Positions 38,992 to 52,876 of a stretch of 64,000 nucleotides of DNA are shown here, piece after piece; position 1 is the first letter of the stretch, and each line of letters opens with the position of its first letter. The notes beneath the pieces are model-generated. The model worked only from the letters and a program-made list of their open reading frames with translations. It made no database searches and was not told the origin of the DNA. The DNA lies in assembly GCA_019843655.1 (NCBI GenBank), contig JACDQD010000008.1, positions 11,504,442-11,568,441 of the forward strand, read 5' to 3'. This DNA comes from Lethocerus indicus (lineage: Eukaryota > Arthropoda > Insecta > Hemiptera > Belostomatidae). The position numbers and the translations under genes are program-made.

Positions 38992-41900
38992 ATGAGGCTT
39001 GCGTTCGGATTTCTCGTGACTTTGTCGGCCGCCTTCGCTGTTCTCGCAGAAGGTAATTATTGCACGTTGACTAATTTCTGCGAATTGTATCCTCCACGAC
39101 GGATGAAGGCACGATGTATCAACTTTCTTCCACTGGTTCAATTAATAAGCTTTTGCACTTGGCGCGATAAATATTATACTTAGAATTCCGCCCACCCCAC
39201 CACCACGGACGCAGTACTATAACCTCTTGTGCGATGCCCCCCTTCCCGTATCGTTGGTTAGAGTAATTATGATAGGTTAGGCACTATTAGAACTATTAAT
39301 ATGTTAACTGTTGAGAAGAATATCTATTAAGTCCGTGAACAATTAAATCCATTAAGAATATCGACATGCCGGCAAGTTAGCAACATGCCACGATCGTGAA
39401 GTCATGAAGTGAATACCGCATTCTAATGAAGACTGGCTCAAGAGGCAACTGGTCGAGAGCAAATCGTAATTTGTTTCCATCGGTTTTTGTTTTCAGACTA
39501 TTATGAGGCTACGGACACCGGGGAGAGTTTCGGCGATGTAGTTGACCAATTCGTCTCCTCTGAAATAGCCGACCACGTCCATTTCTTACTGTACGAAAGG
39601 TAGGTGTAATTTTAATCATAATTTTTACCAAACACGTCTTTAGGCTCGGTTTCAAATCAAACAATTTGACTGGGTCCTTTCCAATTCTAACCAATCCCAT
39701 CATTCTTATTCAAGAACTTCCGTCGTTAACGAATTTCACGATTTACAATAAGAACTGGATTATCAGGACTGAATGGAATCCGTTCTCTTAATCTTAATCT
39801 CATGTCTTTCTTAATGGACATTTCCGGGTTTTTATGTTAGGAGTCTTGGGTCGTCCAGACCTGGCATTGTTTTATATGTAAATGTTACAAAGTAAATTAA
39901 AAACATTTCAAGAATCCTTCATAAAATGGACAGTAGTAAGTATCTAAACGCTTATGGACCAGGAGAATTTTTGGCCTTTGGTTCCAAAGCATTTGTACAT
40001 TGTACACTTTTTGGGTTCCAAACGGTGCCTACCCAGTTAGTAAACTGTTAAATTGACAAACGCATATGTAATAAGTTCAGTCTTTCTTACTAAAGTAGTG
40101 GGTGAGATTATCTGTATTCTTCATACAGAATTTATATAAGGAATGAAAGTAAGTGTTGTCTGGTAGAGTGGCTACTAAAAAACCGACGTATATTTAATAC
40201 ATATATATATATAAAAGAGTTGACATAAAATTATACATAATATTTATTATGAATGTTGCTTAATTAGGGGCACAAATGGATACAAAGAGTTGGATATCAA
40301 CACTTCGTTTAATGAGCAAAAAATATCATCGATGCACTTCGATCCGAGTAAGACAACAAAGGTATTAATTCACGGTTGGTTGGCCGCTGGAACCAACGCT
40401 TTCTGTCTTAGAGCGAAAGACGGTAAATCAACAATGATACATTTCATTAAAACTGTATACTTTATTATTTATTTTAATTAACGTACACTGGATTATCTAG
40501 CATCCTGTTATACTTGGGACATCGCGCATCGCTTCCCATGAAGGATTACGACAGCACTGTCATGACGCTTCTAAAAGTGCGCCTTCAGTCTGTATATCTG
40601 CGTATTCAGTATATTACTGAAACGCACACACAATTACTGAAACAAGAACAAAGAATAACCAAGCATACCAAACATAACCAAATCAAACGTAGCCCAATTA
40701 AAATTATTAAATGATGTTCGATTCTGACCCCTCATCGAAGGAAGTGCGTTTTATTTTTCCGTTCAGAAATATTGCAGCTTTCCTTATTAGTATATTATGA
40801 ATAGATAAATGCAATGTCTGCTAATCTGTTTTATAAAAAATCACAGCCACCAGAAATGAATCAGTTTGAAATGTCCTTACAGCCTACATGACCAACTTCG
40901 ACCACAACGTCATATCTGTCGACTGGTCTGACATGTCGGTCAACCTGTACTCCATCGCAAGGTTTTCAGTCAACATGGTCGGTAAGTTAATACGGTTAAA
41001 AATGCTGTTTAAAAGCCTTAAATATAACGGCGATATCGATACCGTTGCAAAGACCTTGTAGCCAGTAAGTACATTGGGATATAGGTTCCTAGAGCAATAT
41101 TGCAGCCTTGTATAAAATGCTACATTCACTAATTGCTGCCCCTCGGAATCCCATTGAAAACATTTCGGATCATACCGAATAAATATAAATACGGCGATGT
41201 AAACGCCAGTGGCACAATGCAATTTAAGATGTTTAACGCAATTGATTAATAATTATTTATGCAGCACCTTACGTGGCCAAATTGTTCGATTATCTTCAAA
41301 CTGAGATGGGCGTGAGTCCGGACAACATCCACGTTATCGGACACAGTCTGGGGGCCCACATAGCCGGCATGGCTGGAGAACTGATGACTCAAGCAAAAGT
41401 CGGACGAATTACCGGTAATTACAATCGTCATATTGAATATATTGAACCTCCTCCTCGAAAATAAAATTTTATAAGGCGGATAAATTTAAAACGGATACAC
41501 CCTGCGAATGTATTTGTTTTTTATTTATATCCAACAGGTCTAGATCCGGCGTCCCCGCTCTTCATATTCGGAAAGAACTTCAGGCTGGACAAGTCCGACG
41601 CTCAATTCGTGGACGTCATCCATACGAGCTTGATCGGGTTCAAAAAACGAATAGGTCACGCTGACTTCTTCCCGAACGGGGATAAGCTTTCACAGCCTGG
41701 ATGCGGATGGTCCATTGGTGTGTACCAAATAAAGGACGAACGATATATAAATATATAAAATTATTTGAACTTTCCTATGTGTAAACGTAATTTGTATACT
41801 CTCTTGTAGCGTGCACCCATAAGAGGGCGTACGAGTACTTCATAGAGTCGATAACCAGCAAGAAAGGTTTCTGGGCCGTCAGCTGCACCTCCTGGTCTGA

Positions 41901-42293
41901 TTTAAAGGCAGGCAAATGCCCATACAATGCTCATAACACCGCCCTCATGGGAGATCAACTTTCACCAGAGTGAGTAGAACAAAAATTGCTGCAATATAGA
42001 CCGAAAATCGTAATTATAAATTACTATATAAAAATCTATCCTTGGAGGAACACGAAAACTACAGTCTTTCTTGCGATAATATTAAAACAGAAATATGTAA
42101 ATTATTATTTGCCAATATTTGGTTTCTGATTCTCTGCGTCATCAGTAGCAGTAATGCTTTATTAATATCTTAATTGGCTAAAAACTAAGAAGTTTTTTCT
42201 GATGTTTTTTCTGTTTTTTTTTTCAGTGCCAAAGGAGCCTACTACTTGCGGACAGCCTCGTCGTCGCCATTCGCCCTCGGATACAATTCTTGA
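38992..42293 (+). CDS. Lipase 7: secreted lipase/phospholipase A1-like, 8 exons
   Basis: Exons 38992-39052, 39497-39599, 40268-40422, 40883-40981, 41265-41414, 41538-41717, 41810-41969 and 42227-42293 give 324 aa plus stop. The signal exon reads [19 protein letters not shown]. Exon 2 has no cysteine. Motifs are [47 protein letters not shown] (Thr replaces the usual Ser), [16 protein letters not shown]. The triad is about Ser167, Asp192 and His253. The lid is 5 residues, the shortest here. The exon that encodes the nucleophile elbow in other members is split by an extra phase 1 intron (40982-41264), exactly as in lipase 8, so the two are probably sister genes. A poly(A) signal lies at 42330-42335. 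Confidence 0.95.
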
Positions 42294-43620
42294 GCCATGA
42301 AGAACTCTGTATTTAAATAGCTTTCATAAAATAAAAACCTCATTTAAAAGTCAAATATTTAAACTGTATTTATACATGTTTTAAACCTTTTTTACGCTAA
42401 CAATCATTATTATTTGTACACTTTTAAGATACTATGTTTATGAAAAATTTGACAATGAGTATGACAATAAACATAGCTTACTACTTCATAGTCTGAGCCT
42501 ATCGATTTATTTACATGCAAAAGTTACAGTTTTCGTACAACGTAGACAATAGGTAGATGCACCAATGTGGATGACATACGCCAATCTAACGGAGTAATAC
42601 CACGCGTTAGGAGTGTGCTGGGACTGGGGCCACCTATAAGAAAAAGTGTGCCCAGCTTTAGAATAGAGCTAAGAGCGCTCTTTCTAGTTCCTAGATCTCA
42701 GTTAGGTTACTTGCCAGGAGTGGTTGGGTCAATTTAAGATACCGACCTCAAAGGGTTATTAAGCTTCTTAAATTATTATGTTATTACGAAAAAACAGAAG
42801 CAAATATTTTAGCTTAACGTCCTTGACGTGTCTGCGAAATCTGTCCGAGTGTCACGCTTGGCACGCGTGACATAGGTTCGCCACCCCAGTTCTTAACGAT
42901 CACATTTCTGAAGAACAACGGTTTTTTAAAATCTAAACATGACACGAACACTGAATAATATTTGCCGACAGCTAATTGCAATCTGAATTAAAGAGAGGCA
43001 ATTGAAGCCAGCCCATTGTTATCAATCATTAATTGTCGTCATTACGACAATTGCCTGTGTACAGCCACTTGATTACACACGAACTCGTTAACTAGATACA
43101 CAAAACAGGTTGAAACCCACCAATTTTGTATGTATACAGGATGTAATAATAAGATTTGTACTACGGGATTCAATCCTTAAATGTTTGAATACTAATTAAC
43201 GAATAGTTTAAAAAAAAAAGATTGAAAATCTCCCATGTTGATGTCTGCTTTTCGAGATATATATATCCCAATCTCTTGCAATGTAACTACTGGCGAAATT
43301 AAATACTGTTGAGGTTTAAAAGGGCAAGAAATTCTATTCTTACAATCAATTCAACCTAACGTAAATAGTATAGATATTTTAGGATATTTTGAATTAATAC
43401 AGTGCTCACGTTGATAGTACTCTATTTGGTGCAAGACAAAAACTGAACCATACTCATCAGTACCGTTGCAAAGTAATACCGAACTTGATACCCCTCAACC
43501 TTGGGTACCCTTTTTACTTGGTTGCTCAACTTGGAGCAGTACTTGGTGCTGGAGAGAAAATGGATTTTCGACTCAAGTAAAAGAGGAACACTTTGTGTTT
43601 AGAAAAATTTAAATTTATTA

Positions 43621-43680
<60 letters not shown>

Positions 43681-43916
43681 TGTTAATTTGTCATGAGAAA
43701 ATTATGATATTTAGTGCAAATAAAACTCGAATCATCCGTGATTGCCACGTTCTATTGTCATTGAAACGAGACAGTGTTGACAGTATACACTATACACGTG
43801 TTAATTAGTCCAATTAATGCGGTTTGTTTTGTTCGCTAATGTATTTATTGGGCCGAGATTTTACATTTTGGTTTAGTTTTTTCCGGTGGAACTAAGTGCT
43901 CTTCGCAATTTGGGAG
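42294..43916. other. Spacer between lipase 7 and lipase 8
   Basis: Contains the lipase 7 poly(A) signal and a (TA)n tract at 43623-43676. No exon was recognised. Confidence 0.5.
43623..43676. repeat. (TA)n microsatellite
   Basis: About 26 AT dinucleotides in the lipase 7-8 spacer. Confidence 0.96.
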
Positions 43917-46900
43917 ATGAATGCCCTAACGGTCTTGCTCCTCTTCGCCTTCAATGTCGCCTGTATTGCAGGTCAGTAACACACTCAAACGGTTTACAAC
44001 GGGTACTTAGCTCAATTCAAATTTAACTGCTTTAATTGAAGGGACGATATTATTAATGTAAAGAGTACACTAAAATAATAATGACACTAAAAATAAAGAT
44101 TCTTGCTTTAATATAGAGTAAATTATAGAGGGTTTAACTAAAATTAAAGCGTTTGCAACAAACAATTGTAGAGTTGTTAACAATATTATTTGCATTCACA
44201 AAAACAAAGCGGTAGGCCTGGGTATTCACTGAGATTAAAATAATCTAAGAATGCCACAGCTCATAAAACACTTGTAAAACAAATGGAAACTGACAATTGA
44301 ATACGATATAAAGACTGAAATATAAATCAAATTTTTCAACTTTTTTGTTATCCGTTTTATAATTTGATAACGAATGAACTTATTTGCATAAATTAATACC
44401 CGAGCGAAAGAAAAGAGAATCGATATAGTTACATAAATTCATATAGAATAAATTGTATCTTACAACTCCTCTATTAATACATTGATTTCAGGCGAGGACA
44501 TCGAAGAGTTGATGTTGAAGAACTTAAGAGAAGACAGTGATATTCCAGTGCCGTACGGATTGATTAACCCTGAAGAACACGTCAAGTTCTGGCTCCACGC
44601 CAAGTGAGAACCAATTCAACTAGTATTGTAGAATTTATTTAGATAGAATTAATATTATAAATAGAATTAAATAGATATAAATAAAATTAAATAAATACTA
44701 TAAATAGAATTAAATAGATATAAATAAAATTAAATAAATACTATAAATAGAATTAATTTATTTCGAAAACAATAAGTTTTTATTTAACCGAGTTGATGAA
44801 TGCAACGCTGCAGGGGCCACGAGGGGTACGAACTCCTGAACATCGACCAGAACTCCGAGACACAGATGGCGAGGACCAAGAGCAGGTTCAACCCGAATAA
44901 GAAGACCAAAGTCATAATTCACGGTTGGATGGTGAACGGAGAAGAAAAATTCTGCAGGACAATTAGGCTCGGTACGGTCAGTTATAAACGCGTAGGGCCT
45001 TAATGTTCTAAGAAGGAGGTTACCATACCATTACAGAACAAGTATACTCAATTTACTCAATTTCATATTTTCATGAATAGAAAATTGAAAACAGTCTAAA
45101 TCTTGATACCATTTTCTGTTTTTTACAATTAATGAATAATTTTATTTCTTTAAATTTGTACGAAATATTTTTTTTTCAATATGCGTAGTCAAGATAAAAA
45201 ACGTATTACGGCTCGCGGGTCTTTAAATAATGGGACTTGGCATACTTAGAATATGATCGATGTTAGTAACTGGCCATACCAATGCAATATTCCCGCAGGT
45301 ACGGGAAAAGTCGTGAGTTTGATTTTCACCGTTGAGCCATTTCCGTATAGCTGCTAAGTTAAATAAGAACCAATACAATTTCAATTTTAGCGCCAGTGCA
45401 GCAATTGTTTTAGTAGTATTAGTCTTACCCATCAAAAAATTAAACAATCAAACCCAATGTTGCGTTAACAGTGAGAAACAAATAAATATGATAACGCAAT
45501 TAACCAACATGAGCCATTGAAGTAACCACCGGACAATGGTTTAATCGAAGCTTCTAGAGAAAAGCAATTACATTTTTATACGTAAATGTTCTACGGTATT
45601 TCTTTTTTTCAGCTTATCTTGAACACCACGACTACAACATCATCACCGTCGACTGGTCCATTTTGTCAAAAACTATGTACAACAATGCAAAGGCCTTCGT
45701 CTTTCCTGTTGGTAAGTGCGAGAAATGTAGTCTGGATAAAAATTAACTATTATTCCTTCGAAAATAAAATAATTGCACGAGAATATTCAATATTGATGAA
45801 ACTTCAATGTCCTTCATATAAAGGCTGTACCAAGGAACTTGGTCCGTTGAATGAAACAGTACACTCCTTTTCAAGAGTGTACTTGAGTGGAAAGTACAAC
45901 CTCTCTTATTCAATTCAAAATTTAGTCCATTACACGTTCGATTCTAATATTCTTTGTTGTTTAACGCCGAAAGAATTGTTCTCGATGTATAGGAGAGTAT
46001 GTTGCTGAAATGTTGGAATACTTGGTCAAAAATTATCAGATCTCCCTGGACGACGTCCACATCGTCGGCCACAGCCTGGGCGCACACGTTGCTGGAGCGG
46101 CTGGTGCCTCAACAGTTTCCGGCAAAATCGGACGCATAACAGGTCGGTAACGGAAAAATTAGTAAACAAATATTCAGATACATCGAGATAGGTATTTATA
46201 ATTCAATTCGCATTAAGATCTTAATCTGAAGAGATATTCTGAAAAGTGATTTTAAATAATAAATATTTTCCTTCTATCAGTATAAAATGAGCCGACAATC
46301 GAATTTAACTGAATTAAAGATTCAGTTTTATAAGATAAGAATTATAAGATAAGTATAAAATTAATATACTTAGAGACACGTGTTCGAGTTCTGCGAGGGT
46401 TTTGAATAGCATTGCTCTTAGTATCTTCTACTAAGACGAATTACAAAAACTAATGACTATTAATATATGGTAAGAATAAGAAGAAATTATCTTGATCAGG
46501 GATTTTTTTGAGGCCACAGAGTTTATCGTTCATTGTGCAGTTAATTAAAGCAAGGCTGCGACAACAATCGACAGTATAATAACGACAATCCTTCCCCTTT
46601 TTTTTCATTTTGTTCTACGTGTCTAAATCTACACTACGACGAAACTGCAATTTTATATTCTAAGGATTTTCTTCTATTCAATATATATCTAAAATACCGA
46701 CGTAAATTGCAAATTTACTGATTACTGCTTGCCTAAATTAAAAATAAATCACACTGAAATTGTTTTCAGGAGGGATAAATCTGTTTAAAAAATAACTATA
46801 AACATACCAAATTGAAAAAAAACCATTATAATACTTTATCAAACCCTTTACCGGATAGTGATAATTAAATTAAATTCAATCACAAGAATAGAACTAATTA

Positions 46901-47879
46901 GTATTATTGATAATTATATTTGCAATAATATAGCGCCACTGCAAACAAGTTTTACAACTTTCATTCTATTTTTTGGCGTACGTGTTTCAGGACTGGACCC
47001 GGCTGCGCTTTTGTTCGGCGATAACGCCGGTTTGAAATCGGCAGACGCCCAGTTCGTGGACGTGATTCACACCAGCCTATTGGGGCTGACAGGCGCTCTC
47101 GGACACGCCGACTTCTATCCCAACGGCGATGCCAAACTCTTCTGGTCGCAGCCAGGTTGCGGCTTCGATATCGGTGAGTTGGATTTAAACAACTGGAACG
47201 CCGATCAATTTTGTAAACCGATTAGGACCGTCCGTTTGGTAGCCCGCGGAGGGTTTAAAATACGGTCATCTCCTGTCCACTATCGCTGGTTTCGTCTTTT
47301 GATAAACCGGTTTCGGCCGGTGGACATCTTGAATACCGTTTATTGTGAGGAAAGTAAACGCGCAGCGACGGTGGATAACCGCCGGCAACCGATATGCCTT
47401 AGTCTGTTGGTAGAAGACCGAACTACCGATTGGAGGTAGAAGAACGGGAATGTATATTTTAAATAAAAATTATTTAAAAAAACATACATATCACTAATAA
47501 TCATACTTAATAAGATATTCTTTTTAACCTATATCACTTATATTTCTTCCAGCCATTTGCACTCACAGAAGGGCCTACCAATACTTCGCTGAGTCCATCG
47601 GAAAGAAGCATTCTTTCCCGTCACTTAGCTGCGAGAACTACGAACAATTTTTGGAAAAGATGTGCAAACATGGGATAGTATACATGGGAGAACATTTATC
47701 TAAGCAGTACGTACTCGTACAGCGAACAATTAAATATAGTTACTTACACGGCACTGTGAAATCACTGTGTTTTAATATGTTTTTAATTTGTATTTTTCAG
47801 GGCAAAGGGCAAATACTACCTGATGACCAACACAGAGTCACCATATTCAATCAGTCTACCCGACGAATTATACAATTAG
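43917..47879 (+). CDS. Lipase 8: secreted lipase/phospholipase A1-like, 8 exons
   Basis: Exons 43917-43971, 44492-44603, 44814-44971, 45613-45711, 45993-46142, 46991-47173, 47553-47706 and 47801-47879 give 329 aa plus stop. The signal exon reads MNALTVLLLFAFNVACIA. Exon 2 is acidic with no cysteine. Motifs are KVIIHGW, TVDWSIL, GHSLGAH, GLDPAAL, FVDVIHT, GHADFYPNG, CTH, MGEH and a last exon AKGKYYLMTNTESPYSI. The triad is about Ser169, Asp194 and His257. Lid of 6 residues. The extra intron (45712-45992) is at the same codon and phase as in lipase 7. The terminal exon frame that fits the phases ends at the TAG at 47877-47879. A decayed element remnant lies in intron 6. Confidence 0.95.
44657..44755. 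repeat. 43-base tandem repeat
   Basis: About 2.3 copies of a 43-base AT-only-rich unit beginning ataaatagaattaaatagat in lipase 8 intron 2. Confidence 0.9.
47250..47340. mobile_element. Decayed copy of the fold-back family
   Basis: cgctggtttcgtcttttgat followed by aaaccggtttcggccgg matches one arm of the family. The second arm is not clear. It lies in lipase 8 intron 6. Confidence 0.55.
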
Positions 47880-49544
47880 AGCGTTTAAAAAAGGTTACCG
47901 AAGAACCCTTTGAATTCTCTCCCGTTTCCACCAATTCGACCTATCCAGACCTATCAGATGAATTTTCTTCGATTAAAATACTCTCGATAAAGATATTTCC
48001 ATGATTTTATTATATCTCCTCGAGTGCTATTGAGAACCACGTGAAAAGAGAGGGCAATTATTCAACTGTCGCAATAAAAACAGTTAACAGTGTTCATACC
48101 ACTCAACAATAAAACGTGTCCTTATTGAAACGCAATTAACTAATTTCAGTTGAAAAAATAATTATCAATGCGTTATTAGATTATAAGGCATTTTCATATC
48201 TAGACCATTCTTGCAAAATAATCAGTTATAAAAGTAGGGACTAAAGAAGCCCCAGCAGTAAGCAGAATAGAAATGTTGTTAATAATAATGCCAATAGATT
48301 ATTTCTATAATAGAAAAACATATGATGATATTTAACTATATATCAATTTAAATTATTTTGATTAGTTACTTTTTTTAGCATCGCTGATTGAATCATAATA
48401 ATAAACTGGATAAGTCTGTTGTTAATATTCAGCGACTGAATCGAAACCAAACGGTGTCCTGGAACTGTATATCCCAATTAGAATTGGTAAAATTTCAAAT
48501 AGCCTTCAAACATTAGAATCCAACTGTTTAAATAAATGGTATTCAAATATTCTTGGTAAACGGATTCTTGCAAATCGAGCGTTCCTGCGGAAATACTTTT
48601 TAACCCATCGTTCACTAAAATAAAGAGAGCATAATAATTTGACATTCACACTGCAAATAATATAGACATATATAACACGTTTATGATCTCCTACCTCTGA
48701 AAACATGAACTAAGCAAGTGGAGACTGAATATCGTACGAACCAAAATCAATTTGTTATCAAGTTGTTAAATCCAAAACAAATATGACTCTATACTTACAA
48801 ATAATATTTTATTAATAGTAGCTGAAGATAAGCTGATTGCATGAAATTCGAAATCCACATATAATAAATAATCTTAGCCAGAGATATTTATCATGCACAC
48901 CAATATGAAAACTTCATTATAAAATCCCCGGGTCTGAGGTAGTGCAGATACACAATCGAATCGCTCCTTCAAGCTTTTAAGCGCTCGTACAATGTTCGGA
49001 AGTCGTCCAGACCGCGTCATCGCAACTATTATACTAATCTGTATGTTTTTTCCACATCTCAGAGTCAAACGTGCAGGGAATGGATAAAACAATCAGTGGT
49101 AGCGTAACTGCAATCTCGGAGACTGTTAGATTGCGTAAATAATAATGAATACAAAATATATTCTTTGTTATGTAAGCTATTATATTTTATTGTACATAAT
49201 CGTCTCATTTAGATTAAGTTTAATAATTAAATATAAAGATATGATTACTCGATAATAATTCCCGCTTGGGTAACTGCTAAGCTAAGGAAAAATTGTATTA
49301 AAACGGTTCAGAGATCTGGTTACAGGCAGATATTTATAGTTGGGAATCTTTTATGCCGCTGAAGTGTTATGAGAAAAACTGTCGTCGGTAATCAACTACC
49401 AAATGAAAAATTAATTGAATCGAATGAACACACTTATGTATTCGAGATTACTGATAATGAATCAAGAAGGTATATAAGCTTCAGTTCATACCATTCGAAC
49501 AATTTGATTATTATTAGTGATAAAGACGTGTGAAGAGTTTTGCC
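47880..49544. other. Spacer between lipase 8 and lipase 9
   Basis: Holds the lipase 8 3' UTR (aataaa near 48072 and 48109) and the lipase 9 TATA box near its right end. No gene was recognised between them. Confidence 0.5.
49471..49478 (+). promoter_or_regulatory. TATA box of lipase 9
   Basis: tatataag lies 67-74 bases before the lipase 9 ATG (49545). The start site would be expected near 49500. Confidence 0.55.
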
Positions 49545-52417
49545 ATGAACTTAGTTGGAAGGATTTTCATTTTACTGTTGCCATTACTGACCACAAGTGT
49601 TATAACAAAAGCGTTTGATCTGAAAGGTGAGTATATTTTTATTAGCAATTGTGCGAAAGCATTTTTTTTAATCAATATGTTATTAGCAATATGATTCCGT
49701 TAGTTATAGGACATTTGTCATGCCGTTTGTCATGCTGTATTTATTTACCGTGCAAATGTGCCTGATGCCGCTATGCGCGGACAATAATTAATATAGAATT
49801 TAGATGAGACTGTAATAATAAAATAATATTATCGCAATAGTCCTCTACATTTAGTAAACTTGTACATATTGCTCAAAAATTTATCAAAACAATAACATTA
49901 ATAGACATAAAACTGCATTTTTTAAAAATGAAATATAGAAATGAGCTTTTAATATACCAAAAAAAATTAATAATATAATGAATGTATAATTAGAGGTAGT
50001 ATAATAATTATTGTATAATATATATTATTAATATATACTATATTAATATTTTTATTTTAATGTGTTTACGATATTATTAGCATTAATTGTCCTATGTAAT
50101 TAACAGATAAACATAATTATAATTGTTTCACTATTTTTTATGTCACCACACAGCTCATTAAAGTGAAGAGTCAGGGTCCACCAAGCATGTGAGATAAATC
50201 AAAATTGAGCAGCTTTCCAAAGTAAATTTGTAGTGACTAAACATTTCTTTAGTGTTCTTATATTATAATTTATATTATAAGTTTTTATATGAAATAGAAA
50301 AATGTCACTCTGATCTAATTCCATTGCCATGAAACCTTTTTCAGGATTACTAAGTATTCCATAAAAAATTCATATATAAGAATTTACTTCCGATTTTTGT
50401 TTCATACAAGTGCTATGTGGTTGCTACTTAACAATATTCATTGTTAATCATCTTGCTGTTTCAGAAGGAGATGTATTTTCATTTATGAATGATAAAGAAA
50501 CAACAGATAATGGCATAAAATATCTATTGAAACTCAGGTATAAACATTTATATTCTCATTCCTTTCCATCTAATTTATTGTACTTTTTTTTACAAAAAAT
50601 TGTAATTAATCTAAACCTACTGAATTATAGAAAAAAACCTTTCTGAAAATATGATCAAATCAATGTTTGCAGTAATTTTGCAAAATCCGGTTCAGATGGA
50701 TTTCTCATAAACAACATCACAAAAGAGACAGTTGAGAGATATTTCAACCGTAGTAAAGAGACAAAATTAATTGTCCACGGCTGGAAGAATTCTTGCAACG
50801 CTACATACGGACTTCGAATGACAAAAGGTCCGTTGGAGTACAATTATTATTTAACAATACATATTCCAACTTAAGTCAGGAATAATAAACGCCCTGTAAG
50901 CTTAAAGGTAGGTCTGAAGAAAAGAATCTTGTCATTTCGAGGTTGAGCGATGTTCTAGGATGTCGCAGCTGCTATGAAAACTCATGGAAGGATATATTTA
51001 CCGGGCAATGATGCTATCACTGTACAAATAGAGATCAATCAATGCTGTAGTCGACAACTATAAAATATCGAATTGACATAGTCGCTTCGTTTCAGGATGT
51101 AAAGAATAAACGAATATAAATAAATAAAACATTCCCTGCGGAATTAACGCGAGTTATTTTATATTCTAAGGCACGCATAGACGCCTGAAAAGGAAATGGC
51201 CACGCGACCTAAATGATTAAATAAAATGTTTAAATAAATAAAATTTAAAAAAATAAAAAAAGGTGGGGGAACTAGTGGGTTTCTCCTCTAATTGTTGACT
51301 ATTGACTAGTGCCTTCATAAATGTTGCTTGTTGTATAATTTTACAGTTGTAACAATAAAAGAGACAAAAAAAAGAAAAAAGGCACGCATCCCCCGACTTT
51401 AATTGTGGTTAAATAAATGTTTTTTTCTTTCAAAGAAATAATCATATTTCTACGATTAATAATTATTTCCTAAATAATTATTAAGCTGTTCCTTTGGAGG
51501 GGTTTTTCAATAGTTTTTTTGTTTCCAGCTTTCGTGGACACAAAGCGATTCAACGTGATATGCGTGGATTGGAGCACTGTTTCGCTCGACTCCTATCCCG
51601 TGGCTAGGTGGGACGCCTCCTACGTGGGCACCGCTATCGCTTCCTTCTTGGACAGGCTGTTCGAAGCCGGAGTCGATCCGAACAAGACCCACGTCGTTGG
51701 GCACAGTCTGGGAGCCCACGTCGCAGGCATCGCTGGTCTCAAATCCAAGCATAAAGTATACAGAATTACCGGTAATTCATTTCGTATTTTCAAATATTAC
51801 TGTCTTGATTGAATGAGATCTCTTTGCAGAAATAATCATCAGATTCTGGAACACTAATTTCAGTGTTACCATTCAGTATATCGTACAGCCGATTCGAGGT
51901 ACTTGTCCATGCATTTCTAGTGTCAACCAATTTTGAAACCAAGGTACCGTATTTTAAAGATATTGTAGATTTCATGAGCTTCTGTCACAGTGACAGTGCA
52001 GTGAGGATGCCCAAAAAGCCTCCAAAGTGTCAAATCTCCAAGTGTAAACTTTAAAGATATTATAAAATTACAACTACCATTATATAAAACATATTCGTTT
52101 TGCTGGTTATCGCAGGTCTGGATCCAGCGGGACCACTGTTCATTGTATCCGAGAAAAACAGACTGAGCACAGATTCGGCCGAATTCGTTGATGTGATCCA
52201 CACGTGTGCCCACTACTTGGGTCTGGTTTCGCCTTTAGGTCATATAGATTTCTACCCGAATGGTGGAGAGTACATTCAACCCGGATGTGATTATGATTTT
52301 CACGGTATATATTAATTATTTTCCTTAGATAATAGATAGACTAATAATTTAGTCAAAAAAAATAAAAACACGTATTTATTTGCAATTATTTTATTTATTC
52401 CGTGTCTGAGGAACATG

Positions 52418-52464
<47 letters not shown>

Positions 52465-52876
52465 TTTTAATCGCATTTGCGTGTAAAATTATTATATTAC
52501 AGGAAGCTGCAGTCACAGACGTTCGTATGAGTATTATATGGAATCTCTTGTAAAACCCGGAAGCTTCCTGGCAATGCGTTGTTCTGATTGGGGAAGTTTT
52601 GTAAATCAGACCTGTAATGGAGAAATAGAAGAAATGGGAGAGAATGTGAACAGAAAGTGAGTACACAATATTATAGCAAATAAGAAGGTTTGTTTCTATT
52701 ACATTCCCACTGTTTATACTTATTTATTATACTTATTATTTATTGCAATCATCTATTTCAGTGCCAGAGGAGTGTATTATCTATATACTGCTGCAACGCC
52801 ACCTTACGGTCTGGGTAAGGACTCGATCAAACCTCGACCTATCAATAAAGTGCCAACGTCAAAATTCTCGAACTAA
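49545..52876 (+). CDS. Lipase 9: secreted lipase/phospholipase A1-like
   Basis: Exons 49545-49626, 50465-50537, 50673-50827, 51529-51771, 52116-52304, 52503-52656 and 52762-52876 give 336 aa plus stop, all in phase. The signal exon contains [19 protein letters not shown] hydrophobic sequence. Exon 2 is short (24 codons) and cysteine-free. Motifs are [53 protein letters not shown] and [16 protein letters not shown], followed by an 18-residue basic tail ending KFSN. The triad is about Ser163, Asp187 and His252. Lid of 7 residues. The exon 3 donor (gtccgt) is weak. Intron 4 contains an element core fragment. The gene is convergent with lipase 10. Confidence 0.94.
51970..52050. mobile_element. 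Short fragment of the dispersed element
   Basis: gtgacagtgcagtgaggatg followed by cccaaaaagc and tccaaagtg matches the inner part of the element copy at 55880 nearly base for base. Ends are not defined. It lies in lipase 9 intron 4. Confidence 0.7.
52421..52460. repeat. (TA)n microsatellite
   Basis: About 20 TA dinucleotides in lipase 9 intron 5, some 40 bases before the exon 6 acceptor. Confidence 0.96.

Noticed and set aside
46858..47439. 193-codon + strand open frame
   Set aside because: The lipase 8 exon 46991-47173 happens to have open intron sequence on both sides. Acceptor, donor and paralog alignment give the shorter exon.
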